Below, in pieces: positions 53,424-63,149 of a DNA stretch of 64,000 nucleotides. The stretch's first letter is position 1. Every line of letters begins with the position of its first letter. A program made the position numbers and the translations under genes. Source of the stretch: Fasciolopsis buskii (taxonomy: Eukaryota > Platyhelminthes > Trematoda > Plagiorchiida > Fasciolidae); NCBI GenBank assembly GCA_008360955.1, contig LUCM01007902.1, forward strand, positions 240,148-304,147, given 5' to 3'. Under the pieces are notes generated by a model, which made no database searches, was not told where the DNA came from, and saw only the letters and a list, made by a program, of their open reading frames with translations.

Positions 53424-53849
53424 ATTTATCCGTTAACCACTTAGTCGTACGATATATGCATATATTGCCATTTGCCCCGTCAGGTAGTCATACTAACGTT
53501 AAATGCCCAACGGCAAAAGTACGACCCCTCTGCCAACCCCGTGTCATGTCCATCGCCTTCTGTATTTGGTCAGTTATATATGGGAAACGACACCTATATG
53601 CATCTCTAGACAAACCCAAACCTGTCTGCCTCAGCAAACACTTCTAACACTTGCATGCGTACTGTGGACTAGTTTCACTACTCCTAAACGAATGAGCACG
53701 GAAACCCAAACCTTTGTTGCGCACGCGAAAGAAGACTCACGTAACAACAACCTAATACAGACAATGAAGTCATAGCAGAAATGACTGGTTTTTGAGATCG
53801 GTGAAAGTAATCAAATAGTGGTGGCCCCAAAAGAGGCCGTGGTGGCCCC
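53424..53849. other. Short stretch between gap and transposase relic
   Basis: No coding support. A GTGGTGGCCCC unit repeats twice near 53819-53853, at the 3' edge of the transposase relic; its meaning is unknown. Confidence 0.4.
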
Positions 53850-55060
53850 ATAGGGGCGACGGACACCGAACTCCTATTGCAGCCTAAAACTTGTCAAAGT
53901 CGACCTTCGTAGGTGCAAACACTAAATTGCGCATCCACTAATGAATGCGCGTTCTGTCCCCTTCGACGCTTGCCAGAAGGCTACCGCAGCGGCGACGCAT
54001 GTCCATGAGGACATGAAACCGACAAAATATTGCACATGCTTCTGGGTATGCCGCTTGAAACGCGTTCAACTGCGCCAAGCTGCGGTCGACGATTATCGTC
54101 CTAACCTCACCCGTCGCGGGCAACATATCCTTCATAGCAATATTCGCCCTGTGGTAGCTTGCTCCGCTTTTGTAAGGGAGCAGAGCATAAAACAATGACC
54201 GCCGTAACCCACTATCGTCTACTATCATGGCAAGCCACCGCACGTACCCACCGCAGTTAGGCTGGTGGGTCGCGTCTGCTAACATAACCTCCCAGTAACG
54301 TTCAGCTAAATGCCTGACACTATCAGGCACGAAAAACACAAACCTAACTGCATCCTCCCGTTTGAGTAACCTAGGATTGCCTTGCCCGCGCAATAAGTCT
54401 TTTACGCGAACGACGTCGTTCCGGTCATCCATAAACCGGAATTTACGCCTAAGACCATCAATATCCTGAACTGTAACTAGGCGGTTGAACTTATCCCACG
54501 CATATCGACAAACCTTTCTAGAATTTTCAAAAATTTCCATTGTGCTAATTACGTGCGTCTCCTGCTCTGCGGTTTACTTACGATTGCGCGCGTAATAACG
54601 GTCAGGAGAACGATAGAAGGAATGATTGTGTTGGAGACAACTTCCCACCACCTGATATTGCTTGCTAACTGCACGCAACATGACGAATGCCGGGCAGTCA
54701 ATATTTGGAAATTTGCAAACAAATATTACTTGAAAAGATAACACACTTATCGACGATCGCTTTGATTTCTGCGACGCTTGTGGACGCAGCAATACTTGAT
54801 CCTATAGTAAGGAAAAGAAGAGGGAAGAGACCGCCGATGCTCTCGGAGCCAATTTCCGGGGCTGACACTGTGATATTTATAAACGTCGTAAGCGTCTTTT
54901 GCTGAAAAATCCTAAAATCAGATTCAAAATCGGAAAAACTAGCATAAAAACGGCGAGCATACCGTCCAAACAATTCAGAATCATCAACATGGGCAGCAGT
55001 AGCGTGCGCAAGAACAGCCATGACAGCCATATGGGCGCAAGTGACGCCATTTCCGGTTTC
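53850..55060 (-). mobile_element. Mutator-like (MULE) transposase relic
   Basis: Read on the minus strand. An N-terminal piece near 55000 reads YASFSDFESDFRIFQQKT, like the start of MULE proteins. Next, VCKFPNIDCPAFVMLRAVSK and CLQHNHSFYR (about 54730-54620) form a Cys-Cys-His-His zinc finger of the FAR1/GCM type. One in-frame TAA (54571-54573) separates this from the 200-codon core ending at 53938. The core carries the MULE signature: LADATH (first catalytic Asp), GGYVRWLAMIVDDSG, YALLPYKSGASYH, TIIVDRSLAQ (second Asp) and CAIFCRFHVLMDMRRR (C-x-x-H helix). After the stop at 53938 a shifted frame continues as WMRNLVFAPTKVDFDKF. The third catalytic acid and any terminal inverted repeats are not seen. 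ZSWIM-type domesticated relatives share this core, but stops and shifts argue for a dead transposon. Confidence 0.85.
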
Positions 55061-55069
55061 ACCTACTTT

Positions 55070-56940
55070 TATACCCATAATCGTCCGTTTAAACAATGAT
55101 CACGCTATCCACATTAGCATTTTCTTAATTTCCTGAGAAATGCCCAATAAAATGTTCATTCAATTTCCATAGAGATTTTTTTAGCTTCACAGGAGCGACT
55201 TTTCAACGTGGAAGTTTCGTCACTAACGATGGCGGGCATGGTGTCTGTAGTATTCCGATTAAACGGGTCTATAAAATAGACATAAATGTTAAAATATCGT
55301 GAGGGAAGTCTCCAAAGACCTTGACTGCAAGGTAAAACTCGTCAAAACGGACCAAAACAACTGGCTGGAAGAGCATTGATGGCCTATAGGTGCCCTGTAT
55401 TGTAATGGATATGAAAAAGTACGTCGGCTATTTTACCATGGATCCTGGAGCCAAAAAAATAGCTATAGGCCTTTTGAAAATGCAGAGGGACGAAGAACTG
55501 GCTAACCATTGTTCAAAGACATGAAGAATGGAAAGGTCGTCGGCATTGAGGAGTGAGGATTGATGTGATATGCGATGAATAATATATCTGTCGCTGGTAA
55601 GCCAGTGTGAAACAAAAACGGGTTTCTTTGCTCCATTAGTTGCGTTTGGAAGCTTAGCTGTTAGCAATTGCTGGCGTGGTGATAGACGCAGATGAAGAAG
55701 AAAAAATTGGCGGTGATTTTTGCGGCAGACGATGGTAGCGGCATCTGGAACGGGGATTTAAGTGTGGGTGCCTTTGTGGCAATTGGATATCAACGTGATG
55801 GGAATGTTAGCCACGGGCTGGTAGCTCCAGCAATAAATCTATGAAATTACGAGGACTTGTCCGCTCAAAGAGTCACAGGCTTTGTGGATCACATTAAGTG
55901 GCCTCAATATCGCAACAGGGTCATCAGTCTACGTTGGTGATTCATGCGGATTAGAAGCAATGTCCACTTCATCGCGGCCGTGGAGCAGGTCGTATTTGTT
56001 CGTCCTGGGATGTTTGATCTAAGCCTTGGATCGGCTTGCTTTCACGGTGTGTTGAGAAGTGCGAGGATGGGGCCAGAAACTGGATGGTAGACTCTTGGCG
56101 AGACATGAGTTTACCAGTGGTTGGTGAAATGGGATCTATCGTTACCATGAGCAAGTGCCAGCGGCTCACGGAAAGAGAAAGAGTTCCTCCGGCCACGTGG
56201 ATCCACCTAGGCATCAGGCCGCGTTGCAACAGATGCATCAAGCAGGAAACCCCGGTATAGTAGTGAGTGCCGATTTCATACCTGGTCTATAGTGTCAGAA
56301 GGTGGTTAAAACTGCATGCTTATCATTACGCCAACTTAAGAGTGGTGTAGGATCTAGGACGACTTACATTCTTTACCCACTTTTCAAGGTGTTCCTCCAG
56401 CCACACTTAGAATACTATTTCCAAGCATGAAGACCTTACTTGCTGAAAGGTAGAAAAATGCTGAAACATGTTCGGCGTGTTTTTAGCACGCCGGTTTGGA
56501 CATTTGAGGCATTTGGGCAGTGAGCAGAGGCTGAGGGCGCTTAGCAAAGAAAAAAGAGAAAGGGGAAGAGGTTACGTAATACAGGCCGTCAAAGCCATCA
56601 GGGGCCTACCCAAGATACGGGGTCACCGTGGAGCTCTACTCCAGATAAGGGGGGTGGAATACCTAGAGGGAACGGGAAACGATTCTGCGAGAGCATTTAA
56701 CCACCGGGTTGGGAAGCAGATCGTTTGATATACGAGTAGTGATTGAATGGGCCAAGCTAGCGGAGGACGTGGCCGAGGTGGGATGCGTGCACGAATTCAA
56801 ATGCAGACTATACAGTGCATGGCCGATTGTGGTTAGAGAGGGCAGTGTGCAAATAGTGGGGCTGTGGGGATGGTCTAGGGAAAAGCAACTCAGTAAAATT
56901 CTCCCCTTTTAAGTTGATAAAATTGAGAGTCGGAGCCATA
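55070..56940. other. GC-richer stretch with unrecognised open pieces
   Basis: The plus strand has a purine-rich, coding-like texture unlike its AT-rich surroundings, with short open pieces at 55390-55518, 56036-56260, 56468-56728 and 56709-56912. The first reads KKYVGYFTMDPGAKKIAIGL. D-P-G-x-K-x-x-A resembles the first acidic strand of RuvC-type resolvases and other RNase H-fold nucleases. No second or third acidic motif was found, so this is only a hint. It could be a decayed element of a type I do not recognise. Confidence 0.3.
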
Positions 56941-56949
56941 TAAAAGATT

Positions 56950-58860
56950 CGCAGATTCGCCCTGGAAGCTTAAGACAGCTTCCACCCTCCTGTTATCGAA
57001 ACAGTCTGATCCAAGTAGCTCTCATTGCAAGAACCTGGACGATCAGGCATTTCGCCATATGATCCTCTGAAAACGTTCATGCACATAAGAAACAGCAATG
57101 GCCATAGATCTGATTGTTGGGTAAAGCTGCTTAATATGCTTCTCTCCAGGGCACTCTTCTTATCAAACCTAACAATGAACCACGTTGCTTAGAAAGTCCT
57201 TCGCCTACAGGTGTAAGCCGAAGGATATCCCAGACACATCCAGTTTCTAAAACAACATTCGGTGGATGAAAAAATCGAAAGCATCGCTAAAATAGAGGTA
57301 ACACGCTTCCGCCACCTTCCCCTGATCTAGTCTGGCAGTTACCTCATTCAGGAAACTGAACAAGCTGGAGAGGCGCGATCTGCCCTTTTAAGAAACCGAT
57401 TTGGGACCCATTTGTGAGTAGCTGTTAAAAAGGAACTACCGCTCACTCCCGTAAATAGATAGCACTGTCGTTGAATTCCAGTCCGCTGGCTTCGCCATGC
57501 ATTACCAGAGTCTGAAGGAAACTAAGCGCAATTCGGCCCAAAAGACTTGCCAGTCACTTCGCGATCTTCGTGTATACTCCATCAGCGTAAGCTTATTTTT
57601 TAATTGGAGCCTCCCTAGCACTTTCCTGGCGTCCTCAGCTGCTGTCACTAGAGGGATATCTTTCGCTAAGCAATACCAACTTCATTGTCCATATCCTACT
57701 TGTGGACATTATGGAAATACGCGCCCAGCTCTTCTGTCTTTAGTTCGACAGTTACAATCATCAACTGAATATGCAGCGTGAGCATCTGATGTGCAGTGCA
57801 ATCAGATGATTGAATCGGACCGTAAACCTCAAGGTCATTGAAGAATTCCAACATGGCGGCGGCAAAAATCTAAAACCAGCTGGTTTTTTCATGTCTGGTA
57901 ATGACAGGGTTTATAGGAGATTGGGTCTGTTCACTTCAGCTACTGTTATTCCTATTTTAACAGCTGAACCGTTGCTCTTTGACGCAGCCAATACAGGCAG
58001 GCCTAATCGATCGTGCCATACGCTCAGCTCTTGTATTTTACTTGTCCCCTAGGAGTTTACAACGTCAAAGCAAAGTGAGATCCACGCGGTTTGCAGTGAT
58101 TCTAGTGCCAAGTTAAAAGCGGGCAGCAGGCTATTCAGAGGATACAGCTTTATGCAAGCATAAATTGGAAGTCCTGCGTCCCTTCAACCTCAGCGTTGTA
58201 ACAAATGATTATATGCTCACTGCGTTTGGTTTCAGTCCGGGATCCTTTTAGGTCCATCTCTTTCTAATTAGTTTTGTCACTCCGCTTCCAACACTGCCCC
58301 CTCCATTGTTGACGATAACGACATAGTATCGTTTTCCCATTACATGTGGGATATGATCGGCTTTGGTCAGTCAAGTCACGATAATTCCAACTGCTTGCGT
58401 CTTAATTTAATTCTCTAACCATCAGCGCCATCAATTCCCGACCAGCATTGTTGGTGTAGGAACCTCTCAAGAGTTCTCAGCAAAACGCGTGGCAGAGCCA
58501 CCGGTCTATAGCTGCCACAATCATTTCCGTCCCCGCACTTATGCATCCGCATGACTGTCAGCTTCAACCAGACGGTGGGAAGCCGCCCTCTGTCAAGTGA
58601 TGCATTAAACAGCTGGGTGAAAGGTTTCATCAGGACTTACGCCAGCGGCCTCAATATCGCCGGGTTGATAACATCAGGCCCTGCCGATTCGGAGGTGTCC
58701 ACTATTAAAGGCCGCCCCTTACTTGTGTCGCCATCATTGCCCCGTCCGCCATCTCCACCATAAGGGTGGCGGGACTTCGTGTCTTTCCCTGCGTCCCTAG
58801 GTCTCGCACATATGCTTCCCGAAAAAAATTCGAACAGCAGGCCGGCATTCTCCGGGATGC
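56950..58860 (-). mobile_element. CR1-like LINE RT relic, split
   Basis: Minus strand, high to low. At 58700-58415 the RT finger reads SAGPDVINPAILRPLA, a stop, then PFTQLFNASLDRGRLPTVWL, HKCGDGNDCGSYRPVAL and LLRTLERFLHQQC. A gap of nearly 1 kb with no RT motif follows (58410-57440), perhaps an insertion. RT then resumes at 57430-57270 with SSLFSFLNEVTARLDQGKVA and YLYFSDAFDFF (57274-57300), the palm A block, and LWPLLFLMCMNVF near 57100. The catalytic ADD box is not seen. Together with the endonuclease piece at 60080-60340 this is probably one element broken by insertions; two separate copies remain possible. Confidence 0.7.
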
Positions 58861-58954
58861 CGATCGCTCAAACTCCCTGGTGAAATGTCGCTAAATCAAA
58901 GTCGTTTTGCAAACCTGGCTTGCATAACACTTAAATATAAAAGGTGCGGAAGGG

Positions 58955-59372
58955 ACTTGTGGTGTTACATGCATAACCTGAATACACAAGAATGGGTTGC
59001 GTCAATTGTTTTGTTTTCTAGGGTTTGTATTGGGACGGAGGGTGGGCCAGGGGAGTTGAAGCGCAACCACAAATTGTTTTGAGAACAAAGTGGAGGATTG
59101 TGAAGACGGATTGCGACAGCTTCCGCAGTGCTCAAAAGGTGACACTTTGCCAACCTGGATTGTTGACCTCTGACCTTATACACGGACCGGAAAGCTTGCG
59201 TCGCATTCACGGTGTGGTTAGTCTGTGCTAGATGTGGAACCACTGCGCTATTAAGTGACTTAATTGTTCCAGTGCCTAACCATGCCGGGTGGTGCTCACG
59301 GATGCGTTCAGACAAGCGCCTGGTCGTGCGGCCGATGCATATTGTCCCACAGGAACATGTGAATGAATAGAT
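58955..59372 (-). mobile_element. Penelope-like element 3' end with GIY-YIG endonuclease
   Basis: A single minus-strand frame (59378 to 58965) encodes the C-terminal endonuclease of a Penelope-like retroelement. It reads IYSFTCSCGTICIGRTTRRL, then SERIREHHPAW, where the family has Y-x-C-x-C-G...Y-I-G-R-T. The YIG tyrosine is Cys here; the Arg and the Glu of the catalytic helix (R-E-H) are kept. NSAVVPHLAQTNHTVN and TAEAVAIRLHNPPL follow as in the family. There is no RT domain, so this is a 5'-truncated copy. Bases 58955-59236 recur in inverted orientation at 59374-59655. The element lies between endonuclease and RT pieces of the minus-strand LINE, so it probably inserted there. Confidence 0.8.
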
Positions 59373-59373
59373 N
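59373..59373. other. Single ambiguous base at inverted-repeat junction
   Basis: One N lies exactly where the second inverted arm starts. This suggests a low-quality join or an unresolved palindrome rather than a true polymorphic base. Confidence 0.95.
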
Positions 59374-59655
59374 CACATCTAGCACAGACTAACCACACCG
59401 TGAATGCGACGCAAGCTTTCCGGTCCGTGTATAAGGTCAGAGGTCAACAATCCAGGTTGGCAAAGTGTCACCTTTTGAGCACTGCGGAAGCTGTCGCAAT
59501 CCGTCTTCACAATCCTCCACTTTGTTCTCAAAACAATTTGTGGTTGCGCTTCAACTCCCCTGGCCCACCCTCCGTCCCAATACAAACCCTAGAAAACAAA
59601 ACAATTGACGCAACCCATTCTTGTGTATTCAGGTTATGCATGTAACACCACAAAT
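59374..59655 (+). mobile_element. Inverted second copy of the Penelope-like 3' end
   Basis: Nearly identical to 58955-59236 but reversed, so the two copies are head to head. The plus-strand frame (59400-59645) repeats the last 81 codons of the endonuclease, from NATQAFRSVYKVRGQQS to FRLCM and the same stop. It lacks the GIY-YIG core, which lies only in the 137-base spacer belonging to the other copy. The arms diverge about 12 bases past the stop codon. Beyond it lie an (AT)n run and the flanking LINE. Confidence 0.8.
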
Positions 59656-59715
59656 CCCGTCCCAACCCATATTTGTTCCTGACTCATCCAGTCCTTTTTT
59701 AGCGAAATTTTTTTG

Positions 59716-59745
59716 TCACCATATATATATATATATATACGGTGA
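59716..59745. repeat. (AT)n microsatellite in a small hairpin
   Basis: A 19-base AT run (59721-59739) flanked by TCACC and GGTGA, which are inverse complements. It lies about 60 bases after the Penelope-like copy and could be its simple-sequence 3' flank. Confidence 0.85.
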
Positions 59746-60079
59746 TGTGTTGGCATGAATACGAATCACTGAAAGCGAGCTTGTTCGCCAACTTTTTTTC
59801 CTAAATTACCCAGTCATAATTGTCAAGAAATTTTGAAAAGCTATGGGTTTGCTAATAACGACCTTAGCGATTTAATAATTCTGCACTTAAGCTGAATGCG
59901 TTACCTCCTCTTTCTCTCCGCTACGTACCTCACCTATTTTCGGTGGGCAAGTGGCAATGTATGTAGTTGCTACCACTTTTTGCTTCTCACCGACCCTGCA
60001 GTCCTGAGTTAGGCAGCCTACTTTCATCCACTTCTGAGAAGGTCCTGTTATATTTATCGGAGGCTGTCAGTACCTGCAA

Positions 60080-60340
60080 ACACACTTGCATGCGGATTAC
60101 GGCGTGGTCACTTCTGCCTGTTGGCTCCTCCAACTGAGTTCTTCCTATATTGTCCGGCTTTCTCTTTGGCACCAAGTCAGTAACTGAAGATTCTTGGCCG
60201 AAACCCCATCCAGTTGCTTGGTTAACGTGTGAACCATCCCATTTAGGAGCACGAAATGCAGGAGTCTCTGCCCAAAATTGCCTTCCGCGGCTTTCTCAAA
60301 AATCCAGTCGATCTCGGCCGCGCAAATGTATATCTACCAA
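60080..60340 (-). mobile_element. CR1-like LINE endonuclease C-terminal relic
   Basis: The minus strand near 60310-60200 reads WIFEKAAEGNFGQRLLHFVL, then NGMVHTLTKQLDG, as in the late endonuclease helix of CR1-type LINEs. In another frame near 60100 it reads GRSDHAVIRMQVCLQ, the terminal 'PLGKSDHAV' block. It lies upstream, in element direction, of the RT pieces at 58860-56950 on the same strand, with the Penelope-like palindrome between. Probably the same LINE copy. Confidence 0.6.
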
Positions 60341-60344
60341 CAAC

Positions 60345-61719
60345 ATTGCGTTGTTAACATTATATTATTCACAATTGAGAACCAGTACATGGCGAATCGA
60401 TTTTTCGATGCAATCCGTATATATCATCTTGTCCTGAAGTGAGATGAGTGTTACTCATTTCTGCTTACAGCGGAGGTCACGCTGCTGAAACATAGTAATG
60501 GAGAACACAACACTTGTAGACGCAATTATCATGCTGTATATTCCATCGGATTAATGCTAGAAGGGCGTTTGGCTCTTTCCGTCATGCCCAATGCTAACTG
60601 AACTGACTAACGTCCTCAGTGGCCTTGAGTTTAGAGCGCCATCCGCGACTTTCTCTGCGCGATCGTCCTGTTGGCTCTGTCGTCCAGTTGGTTCTGTGAG
60701 TACCCATTCCAGATAACCTATGAATTAAACTTTGGATGAATTTAGTTGCTTCTCTTCTTTGTATACCGATGAGTGCGAAGTCTTAGTGTTAGGATTCGGC
60801 CTCTTAGTGCCTAGGTGTTGGGTAGCACAATATCGTAAGCGGACAACATTTCATTTTGTGCAGGGCATAATTAGTCAGGTGACTAGTCTTACACGTAGGA
60901 TATCTTCAGTGCTATGTAATGATGGCCATCTGCTATCATAGTTGAATGAATTCTTTGTCACCTCGGTGTTCCTGTTTGACTGAATTCGAATTATATGGAG
61001 TTCTCATCCTCATGGCTAGAATCAACCATGGAGTGTACGTTTCACCTCACTTTTTGCGCTTTTTAGGCGCTAGCATTTACCGAGATTGATGTGTGCAAAC
61101 GAATGGTCATGACCAGCACTCTACCTCCGCGTACGTCCCAGTTCACATCATATCCGGTAACTAGTAAACGACTTAACATTTCGTTAGCTCATCTTCCCCG
61201 CCGTCAACCTATCCCAAGTTCCCCTTAGTCCATCCCTTGCAATCAGTGGAGGCATTCCCCGTCCGTGGTTGCCTTGAGAGTTCTTTGAGTGACTTGGCAC
61301 TCCCCAAGTGTCTCCTGACTGAAGGGACGTTAATAAGCAACTGCCTAGCACTAGAACCGCATTTTCCCGATTCACAACGCCAAACTCGCTGGTTTCCACG
61401 TACACCAGTCCCTTCATTCTTATTTAGTCGCCGGCTACGCAGGAGTTAATTCAAAAGCTAATTTTTCCTTAACCAACGTACGGCTTAAGGTTGTATCCCG
61501 AGAGCAATCACGACTTAGATTATAAACCATTATTCATCCGGCACCAACCCAACCACATCTCTTCTGTTATGCAAAGAAAAACGAACTCCAGCTGTTTTTA
61601 GCCTACGTTTTTTGACCCACGGTTTTCCACCTTAATTTATAGGGCAAACACAAAAGGGAACAATAGAATGAACAGTTTTGAATTGCAATGAGCCGAACAT
61701 CTGTGGGTATTAAAGGTTA
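60345..61719. other. No recognised feature
   Basis: Mixed short open frames. A 77-codon minus-strand frame (61184-61417) has no motif I recognise. The last hundred bases may belong to the LINE endonuclease fragment that follows. Confidence 0.4.
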
Positions 61720-62140
61720 CACTTTTAGTATCACTTATGCTTGCGAAGGCCCACGCTTCTTTCTTAGAGTGGCCACCGGAACATGTCGCTCATTACCTTC
61801 ATTTTGACGTGTTTGACCGCTCGGTTGGGCAGTTTTACGTACGCGCTGACGGTCGACTGAAGCTCCGTCGCTTTGTCGTTGTATCTGTGTATGCGCCGAC
61901 TGATTGCAGCTCTCCTAAAGCCAAAGACCATTTCTGTCTAACTTATCCCGATTGTACCGAAGCGTGCGTCCTACGGACGTTGGTGGAAGTCGTCCACCTC
62001 AGTTGCTTTCAGATCCGTCGGCCTGAATTCCACATCCATTAGAGGGCAACTGGCTAAGGGCCTAGAAAATGACCACGAGTATTGTCGGATTGGGTGGAAG
62101 GAATTGTGATAGGATGTGGCTTTCGGCAGTAGTTGCGACC
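61720..62140 (+). mobile_element. LINE endonuclease fragment
   Basis: The plus-strand frame 61737-62042 contains LKLRRFVVVSVYAPTDCSSP and KAKDHF. V-V-S-V-Y-A-P-T-D-C-S is a hallmark strand of the APE-type endonuclease of RTE/CR1-like LINEs. The frame then shifts; the downstream metal-binding 'GD.N' block was not found. The RT is missing, so this is an isolated piece. It is on the opposite strand from the LINE at 56950-60340 and therefore a different copy. Confidence 0.65.
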
Positions 62141-62508
62141 TTTACTGACTAATTGTAAATACTAGCCCATGGAAACCGAATATAGACGTTGTGATGAAGG
62201 CATTTGAATATTCACTCCTAGGAACGTTGGAAAAATCTTTCGGAAGGAGTTTAATTGGTCCACTGCCATTCATGCCTACAGGTGAACCAGTGTAAGCACT
62301 TACCAGTTCCCTATCAGAAGTGGAGGTTGAGGTGTAAATAATCGGACTCAAGAACGACTTGTATGACAGTGAATTAGGAAGTCGATTCGAAATGGTACGC
62401 TTCACTCAACTGTTAACGTCGTCCACGGGCTAAAATGGAAAATGACAACCGTTTAATAGATGTAAGGCGAGAAATATACAATACATTTTAGTAGTAGGAG
62501 ATTGAATG
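62141..62508. other. No recognised feature
   Basis: Contains an 87-codon minus-strand frame (62142-62405) without recognisable motifs. It could be a further decayed part of the LINE fragment. Confidence 0.4.
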
Positions 62509-62833
62509 TTTACATGAAATAATTCACCACGTGATATCATCGCTCAACTCACCATAAAAAAACCATCGCTGTGAGCTAACGGACAGTAACCGTGCAAATC
62601 AGTGACGGATAGGTGCAACATCATGATGTGGTGAAATTGAACAAACCGTTCACAGCCTGCCCGGTAGCGTAATGGCTAAGGCGTTCGACTCACAACCGTT
62701 CGTCCCGGGTTCGCGTCCCAGTTCGGGCACTGCTGATGATTCCTAACAAGGATGAAACAGCTGTACAGTGCTTCCATGGTTTCTTTATGGTGAGTTGAGC
62801 GATGATATCACGTGGTGAATTATTTCATGTAAA
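62509..62833 (+). repeat. Foldback tRNA-like short repeat, copy 2 (best preserved)
   Basis: Terminal inverted repeats 62509-62566 and 62776-62833 match at 57 of 58 positions by eye. Between them lies a tRNA-like head at 62659-62728. GCCCGG at its start pairs with TCGGGC at its end, the A box is TAGCGTAATGG (62665-62675) and the B box GGTTCGCGTCC (62708-62718). The anticodon arm does not pair, so this is not a working tRNA. The body after the head (GATGATTCCTAACAAGGATG, ACAGCTGTACAGTGCTTCC) is the same as in copies 1 and 3. The left arm is shortened compared with copy 1: it keeps the outer 58 bases but not the inner part. Likely transcribed by RNA polymerase III if active. Confidence 0.8.
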
Positions 62834-63149
62834 TATACAATAGTCAGTTAACACGACATTTTTCTCCGTTATGGAGGGCAGCCAGTCTCAGTGTAACTGT
62901 ACGGGTGTGTGTAGAGGATAGTTTATTCTTGAAGTGTGTAAGAATTATTGATTAAGTCGCCTCTCTTTCGCAAACTGTATAGGCGCGTTATCTGTTGTCG
63001 CGTGAGTGTCCAAAGCAGTGTCGGTTGTAGTCTTGGAGGGTATCGGTATGCATGACTCGTTTCTAGCATGTTCTTTTAAGTCATTCACTGAATGGAAATC
63101 TGTCTTTGCCTTCGTGAAGGTTTCTAACGCAGGAGCCAATCCCGACTCT
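62834..63149. other. No recognised feature
   Basis: Short spacer between the foldback repeat and the Ty3/gypsy relic. A 64-codon minus-strand frame (62945-63139) shows no motif. Confidence 0.4.

Noticed and set aside
52465..53436. 323-codon plus-strand open frame
   Set aside because: It is almost entirely Ns; only a handful of real codons flank the gap.
62659..62728. Functional tRNA gene
   Set aside because: A and B boxes and acceptor stem are present, but the anticodon arm does not pair and the unit lies inside a repeated foldback element.
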